A DNA stretch of 64,000 nt from Isoetes taiwanensis (GCA_021234155.1 JAJEKV010000196.1:307640-371639); one strand, 5' to 3'. Numbered from the stretch's first letter, positions 11,717 to 24,153 are shown. The notes: generated by a model from the letters alone, not told the origin. Numbers and translations are program-made.

Positions 11717-12960
11717 ATGGCACCAAGAAAGACCGGCCGAGCCTCTTTGAGCAACCCGAGGTAGCAGTCAACCGAGCTAGTAGGGGTAAGCATGAAAGTG
11801 GCTACCAGTTCCACAAACAAATATTACAAATGTTTCGCTTTGCCTTTTCCTCCACAAGCCCCTTACCAATTTGAGCTCACTATACATTGCCTTCCCCTTG
11901 TTATGATTCTTCCATGAATGCTAACCATTTCTGAAGAATTTTGAAGAATATTATGAGGAGCATGGAAAGAAGAAAGGTACCAGTGTTTGCTTTGAAGTTT
12001 ATCAAATGCATGAAAGGTGATGAGGCCGGATCCTGGTTGGATTTCGAACCGTCAATAGGTACTAAGTGGGATGAATTGGAACAAAAGTTTACATCAAGGT
12101 TTGGTAAGACTACCTCACCCCTGTGATCTTGTCTTTGAGCTAAATTCCTTTTCTATTAAAACCGGGTGAAAGTGTGAAACAAGATGTGGAAAGATTTAAC
12201 TCTTACTTGCTGGTTTGTAATAGGAACCATGTTTCCCACCCAACTTTGCATCTGGTTGCTTCCTTTATCGAGGTCCGATGTCCGTGCCTAAGATTTATAG
12301 AAAGTTATTAAAACTTCAAAAGTTTGGTGAGCTAGATTCAATCCATAAGACATTTGTAAAGGTCAGTAGATTTAGTAGAAATGCTAAGCTATCCGCCTCA
12401 CCGATGATGAAATCGAGATCCATTCTACCCTCCTCATCATGATAATCGAAAGCACGAAGTCACACTATGCTAATGCTGCCTCGCGGTATGCGCCGTAAGG
12501 AGGAAAAAGAAGCCAAAAGTCGAAGAGCTAGACCCTCGTGTTTTAAATGAAATCTCGAGATAAGTAAGGTATCTGAAGCTCTCTTAGAAGTTACCAAACA
12601 ACTCATGGAGTTAAAAAATAGTAATAATGCCCCTTCTTCTAGCTCGCCATACCTGAATGCACAAACCGTGGTAAACCCTATCATAGAGCTGAAAATTGCT
12701 TTGCAAGATCCTCGTCCTAAATGCCACAAAGGGGCCATTTTGGTAGAGAATGTCCTGTTTGTTCTTTTTGCAAAGAGATAGGTCATGAAGAGAAGTTTCA
12801 AGTAGTTGTCAAGAATTACCTTGCAAAGCAAGAAAAAGGCAAACAGTGTCCAATATTAGTTTTATTGAGGCTTGTGCGTAAGAACAAGAAGAACAAGATG
12901 TTATGGTTGTGCAAACACGTGCTAGGGCTCCATTCAGTACATCCGCAAGTTTCCGTCCCC
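11717..12960 (+). pseudogene. RE1 gag (capsid and zinc-knuckle region), broken
   Basis: Gag packages element RNA into virus-like particles in the cytoplasm. A start at 11,717 reads MAPRKTGRASLSNPR and meets a stop. At 11,941-12,126 a frame reads ALKFIKCMKGDEAGSWLDFE and WDELEQKFTSRFGK, the usual retrotransposon gag core. A downstream frame continues GESVKQDVERFNSYL. Near 12,718-12,810 two zinc-knuckle-like motifs are visible: RGHFGRECP preceded by KCHK in another frame, and CSFCKEIGHEEK, whose last Cys appears lost. At least three frame changes and several stops are needed to follow it. Confidence 0.8.
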
Positions 12961-13019
12961 ACCAAGTGTAGCTCCTAAGGTAACATTTCAGCCAAATCCT
13001 CGTGATATAGCTCCTCCCC

Positions 13020-13610
13020 TACTCAAAGGTATAAACGTAAAGATTTCGAGCTTGATGAATTTGACTTGCTTATGAAAAACTCCAAGGTTATGTAGACTTA
13101 CTAACTTTATTGAGGATTGCACCATCATACAGGGAAAAGCTTATCAAAAATACCCAAAATGTTGAAGAAATTGCTGAAGAAACTTGCAATAACATTTTCA
13201 GAAGTTTTACCCGAGCACAATCAAGATCCGTGTGCTTTTATTTGTAGTGCTACTATAGGGACCTCCCATTTAGATAAGGTTTTCTTTGGATGGAGGTTCT
13301 TCCCTAAATGTCATGCCTTATCATGTTATGAAAACATTGAATCTCAAAGTAGAAGACAACACTTCTATTGTTCTAAAAATCCTTTTCCAATGCTAAGGTA
13401 GTACCAAAGGGAGTAGTGAGAAATGTGTCCTTATTATGTGGGGAATCATTGTCTTAGCTACATTTGTGGTTGTTGATTTTGAGAATGTTAACCATGCTAA
13501 CATCTATGATTTATTATTGGGAAGAAGGTGGATGAAAACAGTAGATGCTAGGCCTATATGGTCTGAAGCATTTGCACTATTTCAAATGGAACAACTTCCA
13601 TTAAACTGGT
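13020..13610 (+). pseudogene. RE1 aspartic protease, broken
   Basis: This is the enzyme that cuts the Gag-Pol polyprotein. One frame gives DPCAFICSATIGTSHLDK, then after a shift near 13,285 SLDGGSSLNVMPYHVMKTL, with DGGSS as the catalytic motif (usually D-T/S-G; D-N/G-G-S-S is common in Athila/Tat-type elements). The C-terminal signature IYDLLLGRRWMKTVDA follows at about 13,500-13,550. The flap region is disrupted by stops. The upstream gag-protease linker (ELDEFDLLMKNSKV) is readable near 13,045-13,085. Confidence 0.8.
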
Positions 13611-13650
13611 AAACAAGACTGACCCTTCTGCTAACATTGGATTCATAGAT

Positions 13651-14265
13651 GTGGATATTTTGCAGGAAAAAGAGTTAGGAGTCTACAGTTTAGGTCCGGA
13701 TGTTGATATGAATGCGAAGGTTATCAACTTTGCTCATGTAGAGTTCCCCGATCCAAACGAAAACAAGGCCTACCTTTGGTTTGATGGAGGTATGTCTAAA
13801 AAATTAGGGATTGCTTCTTCTGCCGCTATTCAAGGATGCAGATCTTAAGCTGATGACTAAGATAGGGAGAATTCATCCTAATATTTCTTCTAATGCAGCA
13901 GAGTATAGGGCCCTCATTGCAGGCCTACAGAAGCAAGATTCATGAATATTTCCCATATTGTTATCTATGGAGACTCACAACTTGTTTGCAAACAGATTTT
14001 GGGGGAATACCAAACAAAACATCAAGATATGGAGGATCTGAACACACAAGCTCAAGAATTGCTAACTTTTTTTGATCATTGGGAAATTTATCATATTCCA
14101 AGGTCTAAAAACTTTGAGGCTGATTCTTTGTGTGCAGGGAAAACACTCTTAGAGCATCTCTCCGAGGGAGCTATCAAGGAAGATGTCCTAGATGAAGATG
14201 AACTCTCTCGCCCATCCTATCTTGACCATCAACCTGGCACAAGAAGAATCACACCAAGAACTTGA
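13651..14265 (+). pseudogene. Extra (archaeal/plant-type) RNase H, upstream of RT
   Basis: A second RNase H, unlike the one attached to RT. The fold motifs occur in order: YLWFDGGMSKK (Asp codon 13,783), SNAAEYRALIAGL (Glu codon 13,901), HIVIYGDSQLVCKQI (Asp codon 13,972), GEYQTKHQDMEDL, and IPRSKNFEADSL (Asp codon 14,122). All four acidic residues of the D-E-D-D active site are present. This is the type of additional RNase H known in Tat-lineage plant elements, where as I recall it lies after the gypsy RNase H. Here it lies between protease and RT. Two frame changes (near 13,845 and 13,935) break it. It would degrade the RNA strand of RNA:DNA hybrids during reverse transcription. Confidence 0.85.
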
Positions 14266-14274
14266 AGTGCACAA

Positions 14275-15099
14275 GGGAGGTATGTCCAGGACTTTGCAAA
14301 TGGGAGATCTATATGATGAAGATTGCAAAGGTAAAATGATTAAGTACTTTGAAGATTGGGTGGATGTTTTTGCATGGGAATATTCAGAATTGAAAGGGGT
14401 TGATAGGAGCATTTGTGAGTTTGAGATAAAAGTTCGTGAAGATACTAAACCTGTCATGCAGAGATTGAGAAGAATTAATTCCTCACTTTTAGATCTTATC
14501 AAGGTGAATTATTCAAAATGCAGGAGTCAGGTTTGATAGTTGACATTGTGAACCCCTCTTGGGTTTCTTGTATTGTTCCAGTTCTAAAAAAGAATGGTTC
14601 TCTAAGAATATGTGTGGATTATAGAGATCTAAATAAAGCTACTGTTAAAGATTGTTACCCTTTGCCTTTTTTGGAAGAAATCCTTTATGCAGTGGCTGGC
14701 AAGTCTATGTACTCATTTTTGGATGGTTTCTCTGGTTTTAATCAGATTAGCATCAAAAAGGAAGATCAGCCAAAGACATCCTTCATTACTCCATGGGGAA
14801 CTTATGCAATGAAAAGGATGCCTTTTGGCTTAATGAATGCCCCTGCCACATTTCGTAGAGCTATGGATACCGCCTTTGCAAATATGACTCCTGAGCAATT
14901 CAGAGTTTATCTTGATGATTTATGCTTGGGTACTGGTACAAGTGTTCATATTTCAGAGCTAACAAGGATATTTACATTGTGCAGACAAACTGGAGTTAAT
15001 CTAAACCCAAAGAAGTGCATCTTTTTGGCATCCAAAGGCCAGCTCTTAGGCCATGAGGTTTTCGCTAAAGGCCTTCAAGTAGTGAAGAGAAGATCATAG
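14275..15099 (+). pseudogene. RE1 reverse transcriptase, broken
   Basis: Copies element RNA into DNA. The N-terminal linker (DWVDVFAWEYSELKGVDRSI, 14,350-14,410) is followed, after a shift near 14,510, by SCIVPVLKKNGSLRICVDYR, the palm/finger motif FLDGFSGFNQI, MPFGLMNAPATFRRAM and the catalytic motif VYLDDLCLG (YLDD at 14,908-14,919). Both catalytic Asp residues are kept, and the frame is open for 193 codons from 14,518. It ends in a frameshift near 15,095, beyond which the RNase H frame starts. Confidence 0.92.
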
Positions 15100-15121
15100 C
15101 TTTAAAAAGCTTCAAACACCC

Positions 15122-16324
15122 GTGACAATTAAAGAAGTCAAGGGATTTATGGGAATGACCTCTTTCTTAAGAGTGTATGTGCCTAATTTCTCTCACCTTA
15201 TTAGTCCTATCTCTAAGTTGACTAGAGTAGGCCAAGTTAGTAAAAGAGAAAGTAAATATAGGCCTGTTGTTTGGACTGATGAGTGTGAAAAAGCTTTTTT
15301 GCAGATCATAGAGGCTATTTGCCATTCTACACTTTTAAAAACTCCAGACCTTTCATTACCATTTAAAGTTTACATAACTATCACTAAAAAGGTCTTTGGA
15401 GTTGCCATTTTGCAAGATAGACACCCTATTGCTTTTGCAAGCAAACAATGGTCTCAAACTGAAGAGAAGTATGCTAAGATAGAAAGGAGTGCTGCTTCTC
15501 TCATCTTTTTGATCGAGAGACATGGTCATCTTTTACAAAAATCCCAAGCCACTATCTACATGCAGCAGAACCCCATGCCTTTTTTGTATGGTAAGAAATT
15601 AGAAAAACCTAAGCTTCATAGGTGGGCTTGTAGGCTTCAGTCTTATGATTTAAAGGTAAAGGTTATTCATGTATTGAACAACCCGAGTTTATACTTGCCT
15701 GCTGCCTACTTTGAACATGAGGAGTTGATACAAGAAGAAGAAATGACTAACCTTGTTGTAAATGAGCAGGACTTGTTAACTATACCAGCTCAAGGTTGGC
15801 AACAACCTATTAGGAGGTTCCTTCAGTATCAGGAGATACCTTCTAAATTTTCAAAAAGCCAAGCTTACAAGTTTAAGTTAAAATGTTTGACTTACTCATT
15901 GGTTGGTGACATCTTGTGCAAGGTAAATAGGGATGGTGTACTCTTAAGATGTGTTGATGAAGATGAAGCTGCCCTGGTACTTGCTGAAAATCACAAAGGT
16001 GTTTGTGGTGGTCATTTTGCAGCAGACACAACTGCCAAGAAAATATTGAGGTCTGGTTATTTCTGGCCTCATTTATTTAAAGATTGTTATGATATTATAA
16101 AGACTTGTCATCAATGCCAGATCTTTGGCAAAAGAATCTTGCATCCTGCTCCTCTTACAGGAATTGTCTCCCCTGGTCCATTTCAAGTTTGGGGATTGGA
16201 CTATGTTGGCCCTATCAATCCCCCATCCTCAGCTCAGCATGAATACATTGTTGTGGCTACAGATCTGTTCACTAAGTGGTCGGCAAAGACCTTTAAGGAA
16301 AGCAAATGCCCATACCATCGCTAG
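15122..16324 (+). pseudogene. RE1 gypsy RNase H (degenerate) and integrase N-terminus
   Basis: An open stretch of 400 codons. It begins with the RT connection (VKGFMGMTSFLRVYVPNFSH), then the RNase H fold. The usual TDAS motif is replaced by VYITITKKVFGVAI and the TDH motif by TIYMQQNPMPF; the central Glu in AKIERSAASL is retained. Two of the acidic catalytic residues are therefore absent, although the reading frame is clean. The integrase zinc-binding HHCC region follows (HKGVCGGH, later TCHQCQ) and then the first catalytic Asp in VWGLDYVGPI. A frameshift near 16,315 cuts the DDE core. Confidence 0.92.
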
Positions 16325-17106
16325 ATTTTTGCATGAGAATATTTGCTCTAGGTTTGGCATTCCTTTTAAAATTTTGACTGATAGAGGCTCCACTTTTATT
16401 AATGAAGTTATTAATTTCCTTGTTTCAAGCCTCAAGATCAAGCATGTGAAAAGCTCAGCCTATTATCCTCAAGGAAATGGCCAAGCTGAGTCTACTAACA
16501 AAGTGCTTAAGAGTATTTTGCAGAAAACAGTTTGCCAAAACCAAAGGGATTGGCACTTGAAATTATATAATGCTCTTTGGGCTCATAGAATTACTTCTAA
16601 AGCAGCTACTAATGCCTCACCTTTCAGTTTAGTATATGGAGTAGAGGCTGTTATTCCAAATGAAAGTTAGAAATACCTTCTTTAAGGATGGCACTCAAGC
16701 TTGAGTTGGAGTTTTTCAAGCCTTGAAGCAATGTGTGTATGAAGTTCTGTTAAAATTAGATGAGGAAAGGTTTGTTGCAGAGAATTACAACTTGCTGAAG
16801 AAGGCTAAGAGTGCAGCAGCTTTCAAGGCTGCTCACAAACTGCAAGACAAGTTTGCACCTATGGAATTAGTTTTAAAGTGGAATGCTGCAGATGAAGGGA
16901 AGCTTTCAAAGTTTGAAAATCCCTGGGAGGGTCCCTATCAGATTTTAGGAGATGCTGGCTGCTCATCTTATAGGTTGGCAGATCTTAGTACAGGATTAGA
17001 GTTGCCAAATCCCATTAATATTCAACACCTTAAAAGATATTGGCCTCAAAGATGCCCGCTTGAGCCCCTTCACTTCTATATAAGCATTTGTTCTAGCTTA
17101 GAATAG
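16310..17106 (+). pseudogene. RE1 integrase catalytic core and C-terminus
   Basis: Continues the integrase in another frame: KILTDRGSTFINEVI carries the second catalytic Asp and YYPQGNGQAESTNKVL the Glu, followed by FSLVYGVEAVIP. After a stop and a shift near 16,670, the C-terminal domain reads LDEERFVAENYNLLKKAK, NPWEGPYQI (GPY/F-like motif) and NIQHLKRYWPQR. There is no chromodomain. Catalytic residues are intact, so damage is limited to frame breaks. Confidence 0.9.
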
Positions 17107-17675
17107 TTTAGTCTATAATTTCAAAGTCGAGGTTTTAATATTTCTTTTGATTAGCATATTTCCTTTGAGGTTTAATATTGTGTCTTTTTCTGTTTAGTCT
17201 GCGGGAATGTGACCACAAGGGATGAAGACTTTGATTATTACCTATTAATGAGTTCTATGTTGTCATGACAGATCATTTGTTAAAACATTTCATCTCTGTT
17301 TTCTAAAGCTGGCCTATTCTTCATAAGACCTTGCTTCTCCATTGGAGTTCTAGAGTGCTATCCATATATCATTTTCCACATCTTGCTTTGGCACTCATGC
17401 TAACCTTGATTTTATCATCATATGTGTTCATTCTTTTCTCCTCCATTTTCATCCGCCTATAAGTTGCCTTTTACATTCCATTTCAACCTTCTATCCTTTT
17501 ATTTTCACTCCCTACAATGCTCGCACCACATTTCCACCATAGCGAGTTCATCTCACACTCATACCACTCACTTCATTGCTCTACATCATTCTCACACCGC
17601 ACCAAGATTTGAAGATCCTCGGCCTAAGTTTACATCTGTAATGAGGGGACCAGCCCATTCTTTCCTTTGAGGAGA
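17107..17675 (+). other. RE1 3' untranslated region and polypurine tract
   Basis: Noncoding, pyrimidine-rich plus strand, with two purine-rich runs: AATGAGGGGA (about 17,640) and TTTGAGGAGA immediately before the 3' LTR at 17,676. The latter is the likely polypurine primer for plus-strand DNA synthesis. Confidence 0.6.
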
Positions 17676-18633
17676 TGTTGCCCATTTTTGGCAACATGGA
17701 CCAGCATCTATGTTTCAAAACCTTTGTTCCATTTACATTTCCTTTAAGGAAAAGTTCCAGGCTATTGTGATCCCATCAGAGTTTGGAAGACATTTGACCA
17801 AGATTGGAAGACATTGGGGATCTCCTATTATGGCCTAGTCTTTTCCTTGAGGTAAAACACCTTTCTAGACACATTCCTATTAGCTTAACATTTTCCTTTG
17901 ATTTGAAGACCAGGCAAAGGCTATAGCAAGTTTATCAAGGAGGCACAAGACATTTTACCAAAGCTCAAAACCTTATGAAGCTTGCTTGAGAAGTTTGAAG
18001 TCACACACATGAGGATGCTACCCTAGAAGTGAAATTTGCTCTTATTCTAGCCTTGAAGTTTGGAAGACCCTTATAGAAGTTTGGAAGACCTTAGGCTTTG
18101 AGCAAATCTATCTTCACTAGGAGGTATGAATTGAGCCCTAGAAACAATTTGAGATAAGATCAAGTGCTACAGAGGTACCCATCTCTTCTTCATTCCATTC
18201 ATCTTACATCCCCTTTCTATATCCCAAGAGCCTTCAAGACTTTTCCTTCACCATTGTTTCCACTTTTTGAGACCTTTTCTCATCATTCTACTACTTATCT
18301 TTTATGAATCCCACCTTCATTTGAGAATTGTCCCCTAGTGATCTTGAAAACCTTCAAAGGCAAGAAGGCTTCTTTCTCATTCTCATTTCATCTTCCTAAA
18401 CCCTAGTATAGCCTATTACACCCTTTTCCCATCTTTTTTCCTATGACTTTTTTTCACCATCCTTATGTTCCAACATTCATTGACCATGGGTCAAAAGGGA
18501 CCAAAAATTCAAATGTTTTAGTTTGACCTAAAAACCCTCTAGATGGGAAAGTTGGAAAAAAAGAGCTGACTTGGTCTTTTAAAATTCAAAAAACCTTTGG
18601 GAAAGACCTTCAAAATTGATTCTTGGGATGCGT

Positions 18634-18667
<34 letters not shown>

Positions 18668-20165
18668 ATTCTAGCCTATCTACCCTATCTATTTCTCAAG
18701 ATAGTTCCGTGTCACCTTCCCCCTTTTTTTCCACGTGGCGGCAGGGTGGGGGCGGTGACACGGCTGGCCAGGTCCCCTCTGCGTGGCACGCAAATTTAAT
18801 AGTGGGTCTGCATTTTTCCTTATATACCTTAGCCTCCGAACCACTTCGGCCTGTGGGATATATCACCCTTAAGAATTTTCGATGAACCCTAAGAAATAGG
18901 GGAACATGCTAAATCCGCCAATTTGCACCTAAACTTGATTGAATCCCGCCATTTTTCCCCAAATTAGCTCCTAAACCTTTTCCCAAACCATGGGGATCCT
19001 TTGTGGCATTTGATTCGATGGAAATTGCTAAATTTGGGCCTCAAATCACTCAACCGAAGCTAGCTTTTGGGAAGAAACGGTTCTTAAACCAGCATCACAG
19101 ACCAAATCGACACGCCCTCGAGACATACCTGCGTGGATTTTGGCGCATTGAATTTTTGATATCCTTTTGCTCTGCTCCGCCTCGGATTCCAGCTCCATTT
19201 CGTTCGAGATTGAAGTCCCCGCTCGTTAGTGACTTGTTCAAGATCAAGCACCTCGATTGGCAAACTTAAATAATCACTCCATATTACTTCATTGGTATTT
19301 TTGAAGCTCGAAAGGCTCAAGCAGTCTTGAATTTTCTCTCAAGCATTATTATTTTCAAAACTTTGGTAATACCCCTGTTGACATTGTCATACCTTCAGTA
19401 TCACATTGCTATAATGCATAGTCTTTGCCCCGAAAAATCATTGTCTTCATTGTACATCCTTTTTTTTTGTAGTTCACGCATTGCCCTTTTAAAAGAAAAA
19501 AAAAAGAGCAAAAAAAAAAAAAAAAAAAAGACCAAAAATATTTACTCGAGATTATATCTTCTTCGTGTAGTTGTATCTCATCCTTATAGAAATCCTAGAC
19601 ACCTATACATTCGGAGAAAACATATAAAAAGATTTCTTTTCATAACTATTTATGAGTTTGTTCTTTTCTTGAGGTTTTGTTTACTTACGTAAAAAACTAA
19701 AACATCCTTTTGCTATTCAAACCTTTTGCACGTGATCTAGAGGTTATTTTGAAGTTGCCTGCACAGATCCCAACCCAAAATTCCCCATCAAACTCCATCT
19801 GCAAAATTTGGCTCTCTGTTTTGGCACTGGCCAACTTTTTGACCTGCCTTTGACCTCGATTTTCTTGACCTTCCTTTATTCAAATCAAGTCAAGTCTTCT
19901 CCACCATTTTCCTCTGCTTGTTGACCACTGATAACACCAATCAGACCTTCAAAATCTCTCAAGGTGCGTCTGCAAGTTCAGTTTTTGCTCTGACAGTTTT
20001 TTCAGTTTCAGGGACTCTAGTGATTTTGAAAAAACTAGCACTTAAAAAATGAATTTTTTGGTTTCATATGACAAGGATTGATCACCCTAAGTGGTCTGGA
20101 GGTTCTAACCACTTTGTTTAAGATTCCTTTGAGGTTAGGCTAAAATTCCAGGTTTTAGGCTAACA
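17676..20165 (+). repeat. RE1 3' LTR
   Basis: A 2,490-bp copy of 9,189-11,674 with the same TGTTGCCC start and GGCTAACA end. Differences cluster at GC-containing spots (for example near 18,735-18,775 and 19,985-20,015), with length changes in A and T runs. The target duplication GGGCC follows directly. Confidence 0.95.
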
Positions 20166-20170
20166 GGGCC

Positions 20171-22995
20171 GCCTGTTCTGATCCCTACTCTGGTTGATCA
20201 ACTGCTGCTTATGGCTTGGACGTGGCGATGGCGGAAGCGAAGTCGGAGGTAACTGTTGCTAACTGTTCCGCCATCGAAACAGCAGCTGGTAGATCACAAG
20301 GGGCCATCGACTGGGAAGGCAAAGGGCAAAGGCTAAGGCTAAGGCAGGGTAATGGCTAATGCATGGCGCAAACCAAATCCGGCTATCGATGCATCAGGCC
20401 AGACTTCTGTTGCCCACATCTCTTCATCTCATCAGAACGAAGCGCTATATTCATAGGCTTTTCACTTTGGAGCTAGCCGAACCTATCCTTCGTTCCTTCA
20501 GGCAATGCTGGAAAGCTCAAAAAATGAACGACAACCTTCCAGATATTCATAAGAATTTCCAAGTTTCTGTCAAATATTTTCAGCTATCTTCTCTTTGATT
20601 TATCACCAGAGTAATTTACTTTGTTGTTTCGTTTGAGGAAACGACTGCATGTGCATGTATAACAAGAATGCTACATTTCACTAGAGAAGTGTATTTTTGG
20701 CCAAGATCTTTGTTTCGAAGTTGAAGTGTTTAAGAAGGATTTGAGGTCGATGCCATGGTATTGGACTAAAATCTATCCAAAATCTTCACTTTCTGACAGA
20801 AATAATCTGTAATGCTGCCGGGACCAAAAGGGGGAAATGGTTATTTTTCTGCGATGGACCTGCGGAACAAAGGAACGGTAAATGAATTGTGCGGATTTTA
20901 GAATTTAAGAGACCTGGAAACATCGACCATTCATGCCTTTAGAAACTTTATTCACGTGATGACAGAGAAATTAAAGATTCCGAAAGAGAGGTCCAAACAC
21001 TGTTTGTTAGGCACATGGGAAAATGGTTCATAGATCATCCAAAATATGGGTCCACTTCTAATTTGAATAAGTAAAAGTATTTAGACGTCTATAAAATAGC
21101 ATAGCAACACTGTAACAGCATGCAACGGATCTTCCTGCAGTGATTCTTCATCGATTCTTAATGTGGGAATATAGAACGATATCCCATCCAGCTTTAAGGA
21201 TGCCCATAACCAGAATCTTCACACAAACAAAGGATTTCAACTTCTGTGCTATTGACGAGGCAAGACATAAATGCAGTTTCGTCCTTTTTCCATTTTCCTT
21301 CCACATTTAGAAACACGCAAAATGCAGTTTTTTCCACTTTGGCTATTTAGGAACAAGAAAGCAACCTTGGATCGGTGCTAGAATCGTGATTCATTTCATT
21401 TCTATGGTCAACTATAGACGTTGATGGCAGACATATGGAAGTGTACAAAGACAGGTGAATATAGTTCACCGAACAGTTGAAAATATCAAGAACATATCCC
21501 TGTTTTTATTTCATCATTGCTAATTATCTGCATTTTTTTCTAATTCTTATGCTTCTTACTGCATCTAAGAGCTTTTAGAATTTTTTGCTTGGCTTTCATT
21601 GCTCAGGTTAATCTGGCATCTGCAGGGATATGACTCTGATCTGGCCCCTCTATTGTGGCCAAAAATTCTATAATAAACTCCTATGGCTTTTCCATTAGCA
21701 TTCATCAAAATAGTCCTAAACCATGGGTCTGTTTAGTTGCAAGACGTGGCATCTTGCAAAAATTTTATGCTTGGTGAAGCATGGCATTTCAAAATCTGGG
21801 AGATATTTATAGTTCCATTTTCAATTCAGTAATGTCTGTTTGTGTTTTTTCATCCCTAGATGGTAAGATGTATAAGACGGTAAGATGTATAAAGAGATGT
21901 GACTTCCATATACTTAGAATTCTCTATTATTTGCAGGCAGTGAAATTCTCTGGTCAGTCGTGTGAAATATAGCGTGTGAAGTAGCATGAGGGAGCGGAAG
22001 AGATGAGGCTAATGAGTATGCTGGTACCGACCATCTTTGTAAAGCGCTTTGATAAATCTCAAGAAGAGGAAGAGGTGTGCCTGTTACTTTATTGTTAATT
22101 TCTTAAATAAAATCTAATACAATGGTCCTTTTTCCCGATTTTAAAATTCTCAGATCCGCACATCATATCTGAGACACTTCAATGATTGTGGTCCAATGTG
22201 TGCGATTAGGATTTCTATTGATCTGGAATATGGATGTATTAAAGAGCATGATAAATTTTTGAACGAATATTCTTGAAGTTTTGAGTACTAATGCATTATT
22301 TGCAAGGGTATTTGGTCTGCACCTCCTGTGCTCCAGATGGTATAACTTTTGTCCATTTTTAGAAACACTTGGCATGCATTTGTTGGCCACGAATGACACA
22401 ACATTTTGCTTGACTGGATTCTTATATATTCTCGCTATAATTTAATAAACATTATAGCATTATGCCTCATAAAATGCTGTTTAATACAGAAATACATTTG
22501 TTTCCAGGTTGATATTGAATCTGGCCACTAGGAGGGTATCCCCTGTTTAATGGATGCATTGAAAGCGGCCAAATTTTGCCTTGAGCAGTTACATTGGTGG
22601 GATTATAACATTTCTGGCAAAGAAATCCCACCAAGAACAAACAGAGAACAAACAGATATACACCCCAGCGTTCAATCAAGCACGCTAATCCAATAGCGTA
22701 TAAGCATACTTGCTGATGTGGCCTATATTAGTGGCCTATATTATAATGGCACGTCATGTCACACTTTGATTAGTCCACCTGCCATTCCATTTTGGTCACC
22801 AGCTTAGAGTAGGATGGTGTTCAGTAGCAAGATATATTAGAGAATGAACATCAAAGCAACTAAGAATGAACATGAAGAGAATGCATGTGAGGGTAGAATA
22901 GCTATATGGGACCAGCTTTTGAACACAGAGAAAAAATATTAAACTACACTATTCATTTTGACTTTCATACACCGATATGTGCTCTACCTATTTGT
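20171..22995. other. Noncoding spacer
   Basis: No frame with recognisable domains. The first 180 bases are GC-richer and would be continuous with the sequence before 9,184 in the empty site. A possible acceptor (TATTTGCAG, near 21,935) and a short frame LVPTIFVKRFDKSQEEEE (near 22,020-22,070) hint at an exon relic, but without support. Confidence 0.4.
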
Positions 22996-23864
22996 CATAT
23001 TTAATTATTTGGACCTTATGTATGCAATAAAAATATATCGGATTCCATGGTCAATCATAACTTCAAGACACTAAATAGTTACACGTATATAGAAAAGTTC
23101 TACAATTTGATATGAATATATTGTTTTGGTAAGTGGTTGTCTGTGATCTTGAATGTAGTTAGTATATGACACATGAATATTCTATGTTCCATACATGCTT
23201 TAAAAGGAAACCATTTAGATCGCACATTTATAGCTCAGAATCCAGTTCAGATAACCATCTAGATCGCACATATAACTCATGAAGAATCCAGTTCAGATAA
23301 CCATTTAGATCGCACATATAACTCATGAAGAATTCGGTTCACATAATTGCCTAACTCATTGCTTAACTTTGGCTCTTGATCAAGGAATATACTAGGTGAT
23401 ATTCTCTCTCTAAGAACTAAAACCTTTGAATACAATCAAGGCATAAAACATTGTTGGAATTAAGCAGTTAATATTTAGCCTACGTGTCTAAGCACGCACT
23501 TATGACATTGACATAAAATGCCATTCATACGGTGGTACCCAAGCAATGCAACAATAATTCCGTCAACACAGTAATCGCAAGGTTTGAGATAATCAGGCTG
23601 CTCCAAAACAAGATGTTTGGTCAGTCCTAACAAAGAACAGTCACTGAAGGTGGGCAATTTGCTATAGTTAGTAAAGCACAAAGGTTTTGAGAGCCCTTAC
23701 GCACAACTTAAACTTGGAGTACTGAGTTATGTGACAACCAATGATAATTTCTCTATGGATTTGATTAATTATATTAGATTTATGAAAAAGAGTCTGAGAT
23801 GAACAAGTGCCAGTTCACACAGGTCCGCAACTTATGCCCGGCAATGCTGGGCACCATTACTATA
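22996..23864 (+). repeat. Left arm of a large diverged inverted repeat
   Basis: Five blocks here recur in reverse-complement and in mirror order at 28,536-29,440: a block ending in GCCCGGCAATGCTGGGCACC (23,829-23,859), CAAAACAAGATGTTTG (23,604-23,619), a block with GGTGGTACCCAAGCAATGCA (23,531-23,560), a block around CCATTTAGATCGCACATTTA (23,205-23,235) and a block around TAATTATTTGG (22,996-23,034). Sequence between the blocks has diverged or been lost. The arms enclose about 4.7 kb. Confidence 0.75.
23209..23344 (+). repeat. 46-bp tandem repeat, 3 copies
   Basis: Copies start at about 23,209, 23,253 and 23,299, each beginning AACCATYTAGATCGCACAT and ending CAGTTCAGAT or a close variant. 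The equivalent place in the right inverted arm (about 29,190-29,230) has a single copy, so the expansion is specific to this arm. Confidence 0.85.
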
Positions 23865-24153
23865 AGCATATATTTTTGTATCTGTAAACAAGGCACCAAG
23901 AACCTTACTCTGCCTAAGTTGTTGTAGTTGCTTGGAGATAATATGACGCATGGCAACAAAATGAGAAAGGTATTATCTGCTGATACCATCAGCAAGGAGG
24001 ATTGTTGCATTACTGCTGACGGGTAGAATAGCCACATGGGAGTATTGTTTGTGTTACTCAGGTTTAAACAAAAATGAGATGAAGTAAAGTCACAAACTAC
24101 AAACACACTCCTTATATTAGAAACCAAAAGCCACAATCCTTATATTAGAAAAC

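Larger units (their letters stand above)
9184..20170 (+). mobile_element. RE1: structurally complete Ty3/gypsy element
   Basis: The boundaries are exact. Both LTRs begin TGTTGCCC and end GGCTAACA, and the flanks carry the 5-bp target duplication GGGCC (9184-9188 and 20166-20170). The order on the plus strand is 5' LTR, primer-binding-like site, gag with zinc knuckles, protease, an extra RNase H, reverse transcriptase, degenerate gypsy RNase H, integrase (zinc-binding, DDE, GPY/F-like end), 3' UTR and 3' LTR. The domain set, the 'LDGGSSLNV' protease type and the extra RNase H point to the Tat side of the Athila/Tat clade; no chromodomain is present. The coding region is spread over several frames with stops, so this copy looks non-coding unless the assembly is at fault. 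Confidence 0.93.

Noticed and set aside
13651-14265. Extra RNase H as a host gene inserted into RE1
   Set aside because: It lies without gaps between protease and RT, in the same direction, and matches the additional RNase H type known in plant gypsy elements.
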